A DNA stretch of 57,923 nt from Rossellomorea aquimaris (lineage in GTDB: Bacteria; Bacillota; Bacilli; Bacillales; Bacillaceae_B): positions 410,094 through 468,016 of the forward strand of contig NZ_QNRJ01000002.1 in the NCBI RefSeq assembly GCF_003315075.1. Reading direction: 5' to 3'. Made by a program: the position numbers and the translations under genes. This document shows, in pieces, positions 1 through 7,610 of the stretch; the stretch's first letter is position 1, and the number at the start of each line of letters is the position of its first letter. The notes beneath the pieces were generated by a model. That model was not told the DNA's origin and did not search any database. It saw nothing but the letters and a program-made list of their open reading frames with translations.

Positions 1-112
1 CCGGAAAGGCGCTCTTTGCCTTTTTGGTATGCTCATCTTATGACCTCGAGCCTCTAAGCCCTGTAGCTGGACATCAAGAAAAGCGGAAGGGCTTTGGTCA
101 GAGGCGACAAGG
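1..112. repeat. Fragment of a dispersed Bacillus-type intergenic repeat
   Basis: The first ~110 bases, just beyond the ykuI stop, carry phrases I recognise from interspersed repeats of many Bacillaceae genomes: TTATGACCTCGAGCCTCTAA, GTAGCTGGACAT, and AGCGGAAGGGC...GGTCAG...GCGACAAGG. On the minus strand it reads GTCCAGCTACAGGGC...GGCTCGAGGTCATAAG. No ORF is present. The left boundary is cut by the window edge. Recognition is from memory of such repeats, not from an alignment. Confidence 0.55.
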
Positions 113-114
113 AT

Positions 115-1374
115 TTAAAAGATCAAACCATCCTCCTCAAATAAAAATTCATACGAAAGATCCATAAATAAATACAAGCCGTTGCCAAATGGGAAGGAAT
201 ATGTCCGGATGGATTCTCCTGAATCAATATCGCTATAGATGTCCGATAATAGACCTTTCTTATTGATCCTCATACGAATGATATTTTCCAGAAAGTACGG
301 GCGCCAGCTCCAGTTCTTTCCTTTGTACCCTGGTTCTATCAGCCACTTCTGATCAGCTTTTACTACGTTACTAGTCACTTGGAAGCCATTTTCATCACAA
401 ATGTATAGCCGGAAGCATTTGTCTGTAAAATACTTCCCCAAGTCAAAGAGTATGTCATCGAACTCGGTGCTTTGTTTTTTTATCATCATCAGCTTTTGAC
501 TGATTTCTTTATGTAGGACGTCTGCGAATTCATACCCTGCTTCAAGATGCTTTTTCTCATATCGAATATAGTCCTGACATTTTTCCTTCAATTTTTCTTT
601 AAGGATATCCGGCTCCAAAAATGAGTCTGACGGGTGCTGCAGATAATATCCTTGATAATAACGACCACCGTTCAACCAGGCAAACTGCAGTTGAAAGTTG
701 ATTTCGATATTCTCAAATAAGAGGGACGCCCCAATCTTTCTCGCAAGCATTGACAAACTGTACAATATATCTTTATAGACCTTATTCCCGGCATCATTTC
801 TCAGTTGGTATAAATCCACCTTCAATATATCAGGTGAGAATTGAGATAGCCGATCTAACTGACCGCTGTTTCCGCCCACGTTATCAATGGCAATCTTAAT
901 TCCATATGTTTTGTAATACAGAAGCAAATGAACCAGCTGATCAAAGTCCCCAATAAACGTCTTTTCAGACAGCTCAATGACCGTGCGGTTCAAATTCAAA
1001 CCCTTTTTTTCGTACTCTTGAAGGAGCTCCAGAAAAGATTCACCGTGGTCAAGCATCAATAGCCTTGCATCACGGTTTAAGAAGATATATCCCTCTTGTT
1101 CCTCATCTAAAAACTTACTTAAAGCCAGTCTGGTTATTCGTTCGTCCACTTCCACTTTATATTCATCCGGTATCTCTTCATCTCCAAAAAATGGACCAAG
1201 ACTCTCGATCGTTCCTTCATCCACCCCTATTCTCCCTAATACCTCGTAGCCGATGATTTTATGTTCATCCGCACTGAAAATCGGTTGAAAGTACGGAATC
1301 ACTTTTTCTATATTGGTTAACACCTCTAATGCGTCCATGCGCACTCCCCCACCATTACTCATGTTTTTTTGCAT
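115..1374 (-). CDS. ykuI: YkuI-like EAL-domain protein, probable c-di-GMP receptor
   Basis: 419 aa. N-terminal EAL fold at about residues 20-270 followed by a PAS-like YkuI_C domain (about 280-410), the architecture of B. subtilis YkuI (about 407 aa). The EAL signature is EVLGR rather than EALLR. The usual DDFGTG metal-binding loop reads IDNVGGN, so the second metal-binding Asp is Asn. Known YkuI binds c-di-GMP with little or no hydrolysis, and the substitution seen here agrees with a sensor role rather than an active phosphodiesterase. Cytosolic; no membrane segment. Monocistronic by position: it lies beyond the fadH terminator. Identity from whole-length resemblance and synteny with fadH. 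Confidence 0.85.
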   Translation of the reverse strand: MQKNMSNGGGVRMDALEVLTNIEKVIPYFQPIFSADEHKIIGYEVLGRIGVDEGTIESLGPFFGDEEIPDEYKVEVDERITRLALSKFLDEEQEGYIFLNRDARLLMLDHGESFLELLQEYEKKGLNLNRTVIELSEKTFIGDFDQLVHLLLYYKTYGIKIAIDNVGGNSGQLDRLSQFSPDILKVDLYQLRNDAGNKVYKDILYSLSMLARKIGASLLFENIEINFQLQFAWLNGGRYYQGYYLQHPSDSFLEPDILKEKLKEKCQDYIRYEKKHLEAGYEFADVLHKEISQKLMMIKKQSTEFDDILFDLGKYFTDKCFRLYICDENGFQVTSNVVKADQKWLIEPGYKGKNWSWRPYFLENIIRMRINKKGLLSDIYSDIDSGESIRTYSFPFGNGLYLFMDLSYEFLFEEDGLIF

Positions 1375-1418
1375 AATTATAACACAACTATAAAGTGGAA
1401 TCGAAAAGACATAAACAA

Positions 1419-1466
1419 AAAAGCTTTCCCCTGCCCTGTCGTCCAGACAAAGGGGGGAAAGCTTTT
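1419..1466 (-). terminator. Intrinsic terminator after fadH
   Basis: AAAAGCTTTCCCC pairs with GGGGAAAGCTTTT around an 18-22 base loop. On the minus strand the stem is followed by a T run (rc of the As at 1417-1422). It ends fadH and separates it from ykuI. Confidence 0.75.
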
Positions 1467-1487
1467 AATCCTTAGTTCACCCTTATA

Positions 1488-2255
1488 TTAGAACGGAAAT
1501 TGATTCAGCCATTGGCCCCCGTCCATTGTGATGCATTCTCCGTTTATATACGCCGCCTGATCTGACGCAATAAAGTAAGCAAGGCCCGCGATCTCTTCCG
1601 GTGTTCCTAATCGTTTTAACGGGACGCTATCAATCGTCCTTTTCGCCGCCTCTTCAGAAATCCAAAGCTTCTCGGCCCCGCCGGTTCTTTCAATCGGTCC
1701 TGGTGCAATGGCATTTGTACGAATACCATACTTATGGCCCCACTCGACGGCTAGAGTGCGGGTTAACGATAGGACTCCAGCTTTGGCAGCCGCTGAATGA
1801 GCCACCCCTGCACCTGCATTCCAAGCATAAGTGGCAACCATATTAATGATGGACCCCTTTTGATTGTTCTCGATCCAATAATTCCCTACGGCATGTGAGC
1901 ACAGGAACGTTCCATTCAGAACGATATCAATAACAGATTTCCAGCCATTAGGTGTAAGCTTTTCAGCAGGACAAATAAAATTACCGGCTGCATTGTTAAT
2001 GAGTACATCTATTTTGCCGAACTTCTCAGCCGTAAATTCAACCATGGCCTTTACGTGTTCCTGTTCCCTGACATCCATCTGGAATACTTCAATCTTTCCA
2101 TCAAGAGACGAAAACTCATCTTTCACCGATTGTAGTCGCTCTTCATTTCTCCCTGTTACGACGACGCTTGCGCCAGACTCTACAAAGTGCTTCGCCATAT
2201 ATTTCCCCATTCCATTCGAACCGCCTGTTACAATTACAACTTGTTGCTCTCCCAT
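1488..2255 (-). CDS. fadH: 2,4-dienoyl-CoA reductase FadH (SDR family)
   Basis: 255 aa, matching the B. subtilis FadH length. It reduces 2,4-dienoyl-CoA in beta-oxidation of unsaturated fatty acids. Visible: Rossmann motif TGGSNGMG, NNAAGN, and a very conserved stretch NFICPAEKLTPNGWK. The usual SDR catalytic Tyr position reads HSAAAKAG, so Tyr is replaced as in B. subtilis FadH. The C-terminus MDGGQWLNQFPF is typical. I chose ATG 2255 because AAGGGGGAG lies 6 bases upstream; the longer ATG at 2294 has no ribosome site and would put a FadR operator inside the gene. Single gene here. Confidence 0.9.
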   Translation of the reverse strand: MGEQQVVIVTGGSNGMGKYMAKHFVESGASVVVTGRNEERLQSVKDEFSSLDGKIEVFQMDVREQEHVKAMVEFTAEKFGKIDVLINNAAGNFICPAEKLTPNGWKSVIDIVLNGTFLCSHAVGNYWIENNQKGSIINMVATYAWNAGAGVAHSAAAKAGVLSLTRTLAVEWGHKYGIRTNAIAPGPIERTGGAEKLWISEEAAKRTIDSVPLKRLGTPEEIAGLAYFIASDQAAYINGECITMDGGQWLNQFPF

Positions 2256-2275
2256 ATGTAACTCCCCCTTATTTA

Positions 2276-2293
2276 TGAATGAATGTTCACTCA
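2276..2293. promoter_or_regulatory. FadR operator upstream of fadH
   Basis: TGAATGAATGTTCACTCA is an 18-bp near-palindrome that agrees with the Bacillus FadR box TGAATGANTANTCATTCA at all but two defined positions. It sits 20 bases upstream of the chosen fadH start. FadR is the long-chain acyl-CoA-responsive repressor of the fad regulon in Bacillus, which includes fadH. The consensus is recalled, not computed. Confidence 0.75.
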
Positions 2294-2340
2294 CAATTTT
2301 ATCATATAGTGATGTGTTGCAACCAATTTAAATATAAAAA

Positions 2341-2383
2341 AGACTGATTTTTAAGAAAATATCTTCTTCTTAAAAATCAGTCT
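2341..2383 (-). terminator. Strong hairpin terminator
   Basis: A perfect 17-bp stem, AGACTGATTTTTAAGAA with its complement, 9-base loop, and A run at 2336-2340 (T run on minus). It ends the 72-aa gene at 2390-2608. Confidence 0.8.
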
Positions 2384-2389
2384 AAAAAA

Positions 2390-2608
2390 TCAGCTATCCG
2401 GATTGTTAACAATGGTATTGTGTAATTGTGCCAACGCCTTAATAATGGTTTTGTTTCTTCTATATCCTTTTGCCTCAACAGAAACATCATTATATGAAAC
2501 GACTACCCGACCTAAAGATCGAGGAGTTTTAAAGCCATAAATATATGCTTTAATCGTTCCTCTTTCGGTAGGGAGAAATAGGATTTCCATACGTTTTGTC
2601 TTTTTCAT
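2390..2608 (-). CDS. Hypothetical 72-aa protein
   Basis: Not recognised. A short basic protein with no signal peptide or membrane segment. It has alternating beta-like stretches (MEILFLPTERGTIKAYIYGF, GRVVVSYNDVSVEAKGY) and a C-terminal helix (KTIIKALAQLHNTIV). A good ribosome site (AAAGGAGAGGGATT before ATG) and its own strong terminator at 2341-2383 argue that it is real and expressed alone. The two flanking genes on the same strand each have their own signals. Confidence 0.7.
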   Translation of the reverse strand: MKKTKRMEILFLPTERGTIKAYIYGFKTPRSLGRVVVSYNDVSVEAKGYRRNKTIIKALAQLHNTIVNNPDS

Positions 2609-2818
2609 AATCCCTCTCCTTTATAAAGCATTCGGAACTCTGATTCACACAGATTTCGATCCTTTTATGCCTGTCTATGAATCTTTTACTCTCCTCACTT
2701 TAAAATAAGTCATAGGAACTACTCTGTCAAACATTTCATCGCTATTGCCAGTCGTATGGGAAAAAGAATGAAAATAAAACGTATCATCATGGCTGCCTCA
2801 ATTAGTGGGGCAAGAACG

Positions 2819-4912
2819 TTACATTAGAACAAATTGCTGCTGCTCGATCTCCTTCGGGCAGATCGGTTTACTAAAGAAATAGCCTTGAGCTTTTTGGCAG
2901 TTCGCCTGTTTAAGAAAGTCAACTTGTCCCTCTCTTTCCACACCTTCAGCAATCACTTCAAGACCCAGGCTATGTGCAAGATGGATGATGGTAGTCGTTA
3001 TGGCAGAATCCTTCTGATTCAAACCAATCTCTTTCACAAACGATTGATCGATTTTCAGTATGTCAATGGGGAATCGTTTCAGATAATGAAGAGAGGAATA
3101 TCCTGTTCCAAAATCATCCACAGAAATGTACACACCAAGCTCTTTAAGCTTTCTCAGCATTTTTAATGTTTGTTGCGTATCTTGCATGGCTCCCTCCGTA
3201 ATTTCAATTTCTATGCAAGAAGCGGGAAGATTATACGTTGATAAATAGAAATCAATGGTATCTACTAATTGCTCCTGAAGAAATTGTTTGGGAGATATAT
3301 TGATGGCCACACGCACCGTCTTATATCCTTTGTTTCGCCACTTTTGAAGCTGTATACACACCTGCTCCAGTACCCATTCGCCAATTTGATGAATCAAGCC
3401 TGTTTCTTCTGCCAACGGAATGAACTGTGCAGGGGATACAAACCCGAATTTACGGTTGTTCCAGCGGACTAACGCTTCGAAGCTATCAATGGTACCTGTC
3501 GCTAAGTTCACCTGTGGCTGATAGTGGACGTATAGCTCGCCCTTCTCTATGGCTCTTCTCAGATGAGCTTCCATGATGATATAATTCGGAAAACTTGATT
3601 TCATATGCGTTTGGTAAAATCGATAATGGGCTCTTCCTTTTTCTTTTACTTCAAAGAGTGCCTGAGCCGCTTTTTGAATGAGTGAGTTAGAATCATATCC
3701 ATCTGCAGGATAACGGCTGATTCCAACCGAAGGAGAGATGTAAAATTCCTGCTCATCTATAGTGAAAGGGTCTATGAAAAGGGCCAAGATTTCCTTCGCT
3801 TTCGTCTTGGTATCTTCAAAACCGCTATTCTTCAACAGAAAAATAAATTCATCCCCTCCTTGTCTGTATAATAAACATTCTTCATTCGTAAGGGTTACCA
3901 AACGCTCTGTGATTTTTTTGAGGAACCGGTCCCCTCCCTTTAAACCAAGGGTATCATTTACAAATTTAAACCGATCTAGATCCAGGTATAAAAGGGAGAG
4001 TTCTATCCCTCTTTCTTCCATATTATGAATGATTATAGGGACATGATCATCCAGTGCTTTCCTGTTCCATAGACCCGTTAATTGATCATGCAGAGCCATG
4101 TAATGGATCATCTCATTCTGTTCATGATGCTTGGTTATATCCTTCACGATAATATAACAGCCGTCACACTTTTCTTTTACGACGATGGGAACCAATTTCA
4201 GTTGAGTTATTTTCTCCTCTCCGGCTTCGTTAAGAAGAAGACTATAATCAATCGTTGAAGGAGTTCCCATTAGTGTTTGCATTAGTGATTCTGTCAAGAG
4301 TTTCTCATTTTGAGAGTGAAATAAATCATAGATATTCATATTTACCAAGTTTTCTTTTGAATAACCTGTTAATGAGCAGCCTGCTCCGTTAGATTCCTTG
4401 ATGATACCTTGACCGTCCAGAATGAATATGGCATCCAGATTATGCTCGATGATGGATTTGTATCGTTCTTTCGCTTTCATTAATTTCTTCTTCTCCAGAA
4501 TGGATGAAGTTACATCTCTCGTAATGGAAACAACGTACTCTACCCTTCCATATCCATCCTTGATGGGTGTCAGTATCGATTCGTTCACAACCTGACTTCC
4601 ATTCGTATGAAAAAAAGTATCCTGATAGGTAACGCTCTCACCATTTTGAACAAGTTGGGTGTATTTCTCCTGTAAGTCCGTGGCCATCTCGAATGAAACC
4701 ACTTCTTCCAAAAGGCGCCCCATATCCCCATGCTGAATGGATGTGTATCTTTTGGCTGATTCATTTATGTATAGGTACCTGAAAGAAGGTCCCTCTTCAA
4801 CCTTCATAATGAAAATCATATCATGTATATGATCCAAAATAAGTTCTTTCAATACAGTGTCAAGGACCCGTTGATCTTGACCGTTGGTGTCTATAATAGT
4901 AGTCCATTTCAT
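2819..4912 (-). CDS. PAS-PAS-GGDEF-EAL c-di-GMP turnover protein
   Basis: 697 aa, no membrane segments. Domain order: PAS (about 20-135), PAS (about 145-265), GGDEF (about 270-425), EAL (about 435-690). The GGDEF motif is intact (RQGGDEFIFLL), so diguanylate cyclase activity is possible. The RxxD inhibitory site just upstream is not visible (NEEC in its place). The EAL half keeps the catalytic set: FEALVRW, NISPKQF, EITEGAM, DDFGTGYSSL, KIDQSF and EVIAEGVE, so phosphodiesterase activity is also expected. PAS domains suggest redox or ligand input. Similar overall to B. subtilis YkoW-type proteins but without MHYT. Which activity dominates cannot be read from sequence. Confidence 0.85.
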   Translation of the reverse strand: MKWTTIIDTNGQDQRVLDTVLKELILDHIHDMIFIMKVEEGPSFRYLYINESAKRYTSIQHGDMGRLLEEVVSFEMATDLQEKYTQLVQNGESVTYQDTFFHTNGSQVVNESILTPIKDGYGRVEYVVSITRDVTSSILEKKKLMKAKERYKSIIEHNLDAIFILDGQGIIKESNGAGCSLTGYSKENLVNMNIYDLFHSQNEKLLTESLMQTLMGTPSTIDYSLLLNEAGEEKITQLKLVPIVVKEKCDGCYIIVKDITKHHEQNEMIHYMALHDQLTGLWNRKALDDHVPIIIHNMEERGIELSLLYLDLDRFKFVNDTLGLKGGDRFLKKITERLVTLTNEECLLYRQGGDEFIFLLKNSGFEDTKTKAKEILALFIDPFTIDEQEFYISPSVGISRYPADGYDSNSLIQKAAQALFEVKEKGRAHYRFYQTHMKSSFPNYIIMEAHLRRAIEKGELYVHYQPQVNLATGTIDSFEALVRWNNRKFGFVSPAQFIPLAEETGLIHQIGEWVLEQVCIQLQKWRNKGYKTVRVAINISPKQFLQEQLVDTIDFYLSTYNLPASCIEIEITEGAMQDTQQTLKMLRKLKELGVYISVDDFGTGYSSLHYLKRFPIDILKIDQSFVKEIGLNQKDSAITTTIIHLAHSLGLEVIAEGVEREGQVDFLKQANCQKAQGYFFSKPICPKEIEQQQFVLM

Positions 4913-5148
4913 GGCTTCGTCATCCTTTTAGCCTTCTGTCATTTTCTATATAATGCATCCTAATTACATTTTACTAGTTAATCCAGGAATTTCCTACATT
5001 CTTATAAGAATATTCGTTATTTTCTTTCACTTACATTACTTTATACCTACATTCTACTCCATTCGTCTGCCCATTATAGGTGAGACAGGCGCGCAGCTAG
5101 GATATGAACCATACACTAATGTGAATAGAGAGAGGAGGTTTATTGTAT

Positions 5149-5436
5149 ATGTATCAACACGCATATTACCCATATCACCGTTATCCACAGTATAGAGGAG
5201 GAGATCAGCGCTTCTTCCCTTTCTTTGGATTACCGTTTTTAGTAGGAGGATTAGCCGGGTTGGCCATTAGCCCGTTCCTTTTCAACAGACCTTGCTACGG
5301 TCCTGCATGCTATCCACCTTATCCGCCTTACGGGGGGTATCCTTACCCTCCTTACCAGCAACCCTACGGAGGTAATAATTTCCAATCTTCACCGTACAAC
5401 TTTACAGAGAATATTAATATATACCCCCAAAGATAA
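5149..5436 (+). CDS. Small Pro/Tyr/Gly-rich protein, possibly spore-coat associated
   Basis: 95 aa from ATG 5149; TTG 5143 is the alternative, with AGGAGG ending 4 bases before it and 10 before the ATG. The N-terminus is Tyr/His/Arg rich. A hydrophobic stretch (FFGLPFLVGGLAGLAISPFL) is followed by a Pro-Tyr-Gly tail with two Cys (CYGPACYPPYPPYGGYPYPP). Such composition is common in Bacillus coat or exosporium-type proteins, but I do not recognise the family. A sequence CATACACTA (5110-5118) lies upstream and resembles a sigma-K -10 element. Function is inferred from composition only. Confidence 0.65.
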   Translation: MYQHAYYPYHRYPQYRGGDQRFFPFFGLPFLVGGLAGLAISPFLFNRPCYGPACYPPYPPYGGYPYPPYQQPYGGNNFQSSPYNFTENINIYPQR

Positions 5437-5440
5437 ACAT

Positions 5441-5487
5441 AAGGCTCACCTGAAAATGTATGTGTTACATTCTTTAGGTAGAGCCTT
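5441..5487 (+). terminator. Hairpin after the Pro/Tyr-rich gene
   Basis: AAGGCTCACCTGAAAATGT pairs, with a bulge, with ACATTCTTTAGGTAGAGCCTT. It starts 5 bases after the stop codon. The T tract is weak. Confidence 0.6.
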
Positions 5488-5657
5488 TATGATATTTACC
5501 CTCTACAGCATTCACTTCAAGGTCTGGGTAACCGTCTTATCGTCTTAAGGTAACGCTATAATTCCTCCAATTATAGAAATGGACCTGTCAAAATATTACT
5601 AACTTTCAACAAGAAACTCCCCACCGTACCTTTCCAATCCCTTAAAAAGGAGGTATA

Positions 5658-5690
5658 ATGAAGATTAATACAATGGAAAGGAGCCAATAA
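5658..5690 (+). other. Ten-codon upstream mini-ORF before ykyB
   Basis: ATG at 5658 is preceded by AAAGGAGG four bases away and encodes MKINTMERSQ, stopping one base before the TTG start of ykyB. It may be a leader peptide or simply spurious. TATAAT at 5654-5659 overlaps it and could be a promoter -10, in which case the mini-ORF would not be fully transcribed from there. Confidence 0.3.
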
Positions 5691-5691
5691 C

Positions 5692-6159
5692 TTGAGGAAT
5701 ACTAGTAAATCTACCCCTTCTTCCACATCCGTAATCACCCTCTCTCAAGCTATTTTCACTGTAAATCGTCATGCGAAAACAGCAGGTAACCCAAAATACT
5801 TATATTCATTAAAAAAACGAGCCCTAATGAAAATGATCCGCGAAGGTAAGGCGAAGAAAGTTGGACTTCACTTCTCCAACAACCCAAAGAATAGTCAACA
5901 ACAATCTGACGTATTGATTGATTGCGGAGAGTATACCTTTCATATCCCTCCAACAAAGAAAGATTTCAAGGAACTGCCTCACCTGGGTTCACTTGATCAA
6001 TCGTTAAGGAATCCTAAATGTAAAATGGGACTTCAGCAGGCTAAAGGGATTTTAGAACATTATACAGGGATGTCTGATCGTAATGAACAGCCACCTAAGC
6101 ACGGGAAGAGTAGTTATCAAAAACCTGTTTTTAAAAAGTTGGGCGATAGCTTCTTTTAA
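5692..6159 (+). CDS. ykyB: YkyB-family protein
   Basis: 155 aa against about 154 in B. subtilis YkyB, with strong resemblance across the whole length: FTVNRHAKTAGNPKYLY, LKKRALMKMIREGKAKK, LHFSNNP, SQQQSDVLI, HIPPTKKDF and the C-terminal KPVFKKLGDSFF. Function unknown in the literature I recall. Cytosolic, basic. TTG start with GAAAGGAG eight bases upstream. Convergent with cheV; both share the hairpin at 6195-6230. Neighbourhood with fadH/ykuI agrees with B. subtilis. Confidence 0.9.
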   Translation: MRNTSKSTPSSTSVITLSQAIFTVNRHAKTAGNPKYLYSLKKRALMKMIREGKAKKVGLHFSNNPKNSQQQSDVLIDCGEYTFHIPPTKKDFKELPHLGSLDQSLRNPKCKMGLQQAKGILEHYTGMSDRNEQPPKHGKSSYQKPVFKKLGDSFF

Positions 6160-6194
6160 TACTCAAAGATTTTAGCAGATTAACGCATATATGT

Positions 6195-6230
6195 CATAAA
6201 GGGTTCAGACAAATGTCTGAACCCTTTATG
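6195..6230. terminator. Bidirectional terminator between ykyB and cheV
   Basis: Perfect 17-bp stem CATAAAGGGTTCAGACA with a 2-base loop, centred between the two convergent stop codons. Confidence 0.8.
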
Positions 6231-6253
6231 ATTATCTTCAATCTCAATTGACT

Positions 6254-7156
6254 CTACAATATATGTTGATCAATTTTTAAAATCAGATCTGCAATCTCGG
6301 GTTTACTGATTTGATCTTCTGCTCCGACCATTTCACCTTTATGTTTTAAATCATTTGTAATCAGTGAAGAAAAAATGATGACTGGGAGTTTATTGAGCTT
6401 TGAATGACTTTTGATTCTTTTGGTCAAATGATGTCCGTCCATTTGCGGCATTTCAATATCTGTAATGACAAGCTGAACTGACTGTTGAATGTCATGATTT
6501 CCCTCAACAAGTGATTCCAGATAGTTGAATGCATCGGATCCATTTTCAAAAAACTCAACTTCATCATATCCTGCTTCACTCAACGTATCATTCAAAAGCT
6601 TGCGGAGTAAAGGGGAATCCTCAGCAGCGACAATCTTCTTATTCCTTCTCTCCCTTGGTCCTAACTTCTTCACTTGTTCCACCCGGATCCCTGTATCAGG
6701 ATTGATTTTCAGCATGATACTCTCAAAATCCAGTAACAATATCATTGATTCGTTTCGCTTGATGACCCCTATTATTCCGGAATGCACACCAGAATACATT
6801 TCTGAAGGCTTCTCTATTTGATTCCAGGAAATGCGATGAATCTGAGTAACGTTATGTACATGAAAAATGACTTTCTGTTGATTAAACTCTGCGACAATGT
6901 ATTTCGAATTGGATGTTTCCACCTCTTCCACTCCCAGTACCCTTGCCATATCAATTACTGGAAGTACCTCTCCCCTCAATTGAATGAGTCCTTTCACATG
7001 AGGATGAGAATGGGGAATAGGGATGACAGGAGTTGGTTGAATGATCTCCTTCACTTTAATTACATTGATACCAAATGTATTGTGATGAACTTCAAATTCA
7101 ACAATCTCAAGTTCATTGGTCCCGCTTTCAAGAAGAATACTGTTTGATTGATTCAA
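6254..7156 (-). CDS. cheV: Chemotaxis coupling protein CheV
   Basis: 300 aa: CheW-like domain (about 15-150) followed by a response-regulator receiver (about 170-300), the CheV architecture (B. subtilis 303 aa). The receiver has the acidic pair (AAEDSP) and the phospho-acceptor Asp in LVITDIEMPQMDGHHLTKR. It couples chemoreceptors to the CheA kinase and contributes to adaptation. TTG start at 7156 with AAGGACG upstream. No other chemotaxis gene is in the window, so it is a stand-alone unit as in B. subtilis. Confidence 0.93.
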   Translation of the reverse strand: MNQSNSILLESGTNELEIVEFEVHHNTFGINVIKVKEIIQPTPVIPIPHSHPHVKGLIQLRGEVLPVIDMARVLGVEEVETSNSKYIVAEFNQQKVIFHVHNVTQIHRISWNQIEKPSEMYSGVHSGIIGVIKRNESMILLLDFESIMLKINPDTGIRVEQVKKLGPRERRNKKIVAAEDSPLLRKLLNDTLSEAGYDEVEFFENGSDAFNYLESLVEGNHDIQQSVQLVITDIEMPQMDGHHLTKRIKSHSKLNKLPVIIFSSLITNDLKHKGEMVGAEDQISKPEIADLILKIDQHIL

Positions 7157-7362
7157 TTAATTTCGTCCTTCCATACAAACATGAGTATTTGCCTTACTCT
7201 TCTTATATCGAACAATCGAGGAACATGTTTACAGGTAATCATGAAAAAAGTCGCAAGACCCGTCCGGGACAGAGACGTTTTTCAACCCTCACTTTCCATA
7301 CCTTGAACTAAGTGGTAATAGAAAATGAATCCCTATGCATACTAAGGGGAGGAGGTGTATAT

Positions 7363-7563
7363 ATGACCGATTGAAGGGACTTAGAGAACCGGAACCTGCC
7401 TGATTTTGATGAAATTAGTGACCACATCCTTCCCTCACAAAACAATCTTCCCATTATTGCTTTTGGGAAGAATGCTGATGGAAAAGATGAACCAGATGAA
7501 CTTTCTTATTTCGAAGGACAAAGGAGAATTCATCAAGAGCACCGTGAAAACCCTCAAAAATAA
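7363..7563 (+). pseudogene. Small gene interrupted by an in-frame TGA at codon 4
   Basis: A very strong ribosome site (AAGGGGAGGAGGTG) precedes ATG 7363, which reads MTD and then TGA (7372-7374). The frame then stays open for 62 codons: RDLENRNLPDFDEISDHI, a central LPIIAFGKNADGKDEPDELS, ending HREHREN-like (HQEHRENPQK) at TAA 7561. The encoded protein is hydrophilic and acidic. A single C-to-T change (CGA to TGA) would explain the break. No ATG, GTG or TTG in frame follows the TGA, so restart is unlikely. The family is not recognised. A CATACTA (7338-7344) resembling a sigma-G -10 lies upstream. It could also be a sequencing error. Confidence 0.6.
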
Positions 7564-7605
7564 AAAAAAAAAAAAAAGCGATTGAAGACCTTCCTTCAAT
7601 CGCTT
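7562..7605 (-). terminator. Terminator of the queCDE operon
   Basis: AAGCGATTGAAG (7576-7587) pairs with CTTCAATCGCTT (7594-7605). On the minus strand it is followed by an unusually long T run (rc of the A tract 7562-7577). It lies directly beyond the queE stop. Confidence 0.85.
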
Positions 7606-7610
7606 TCCAA

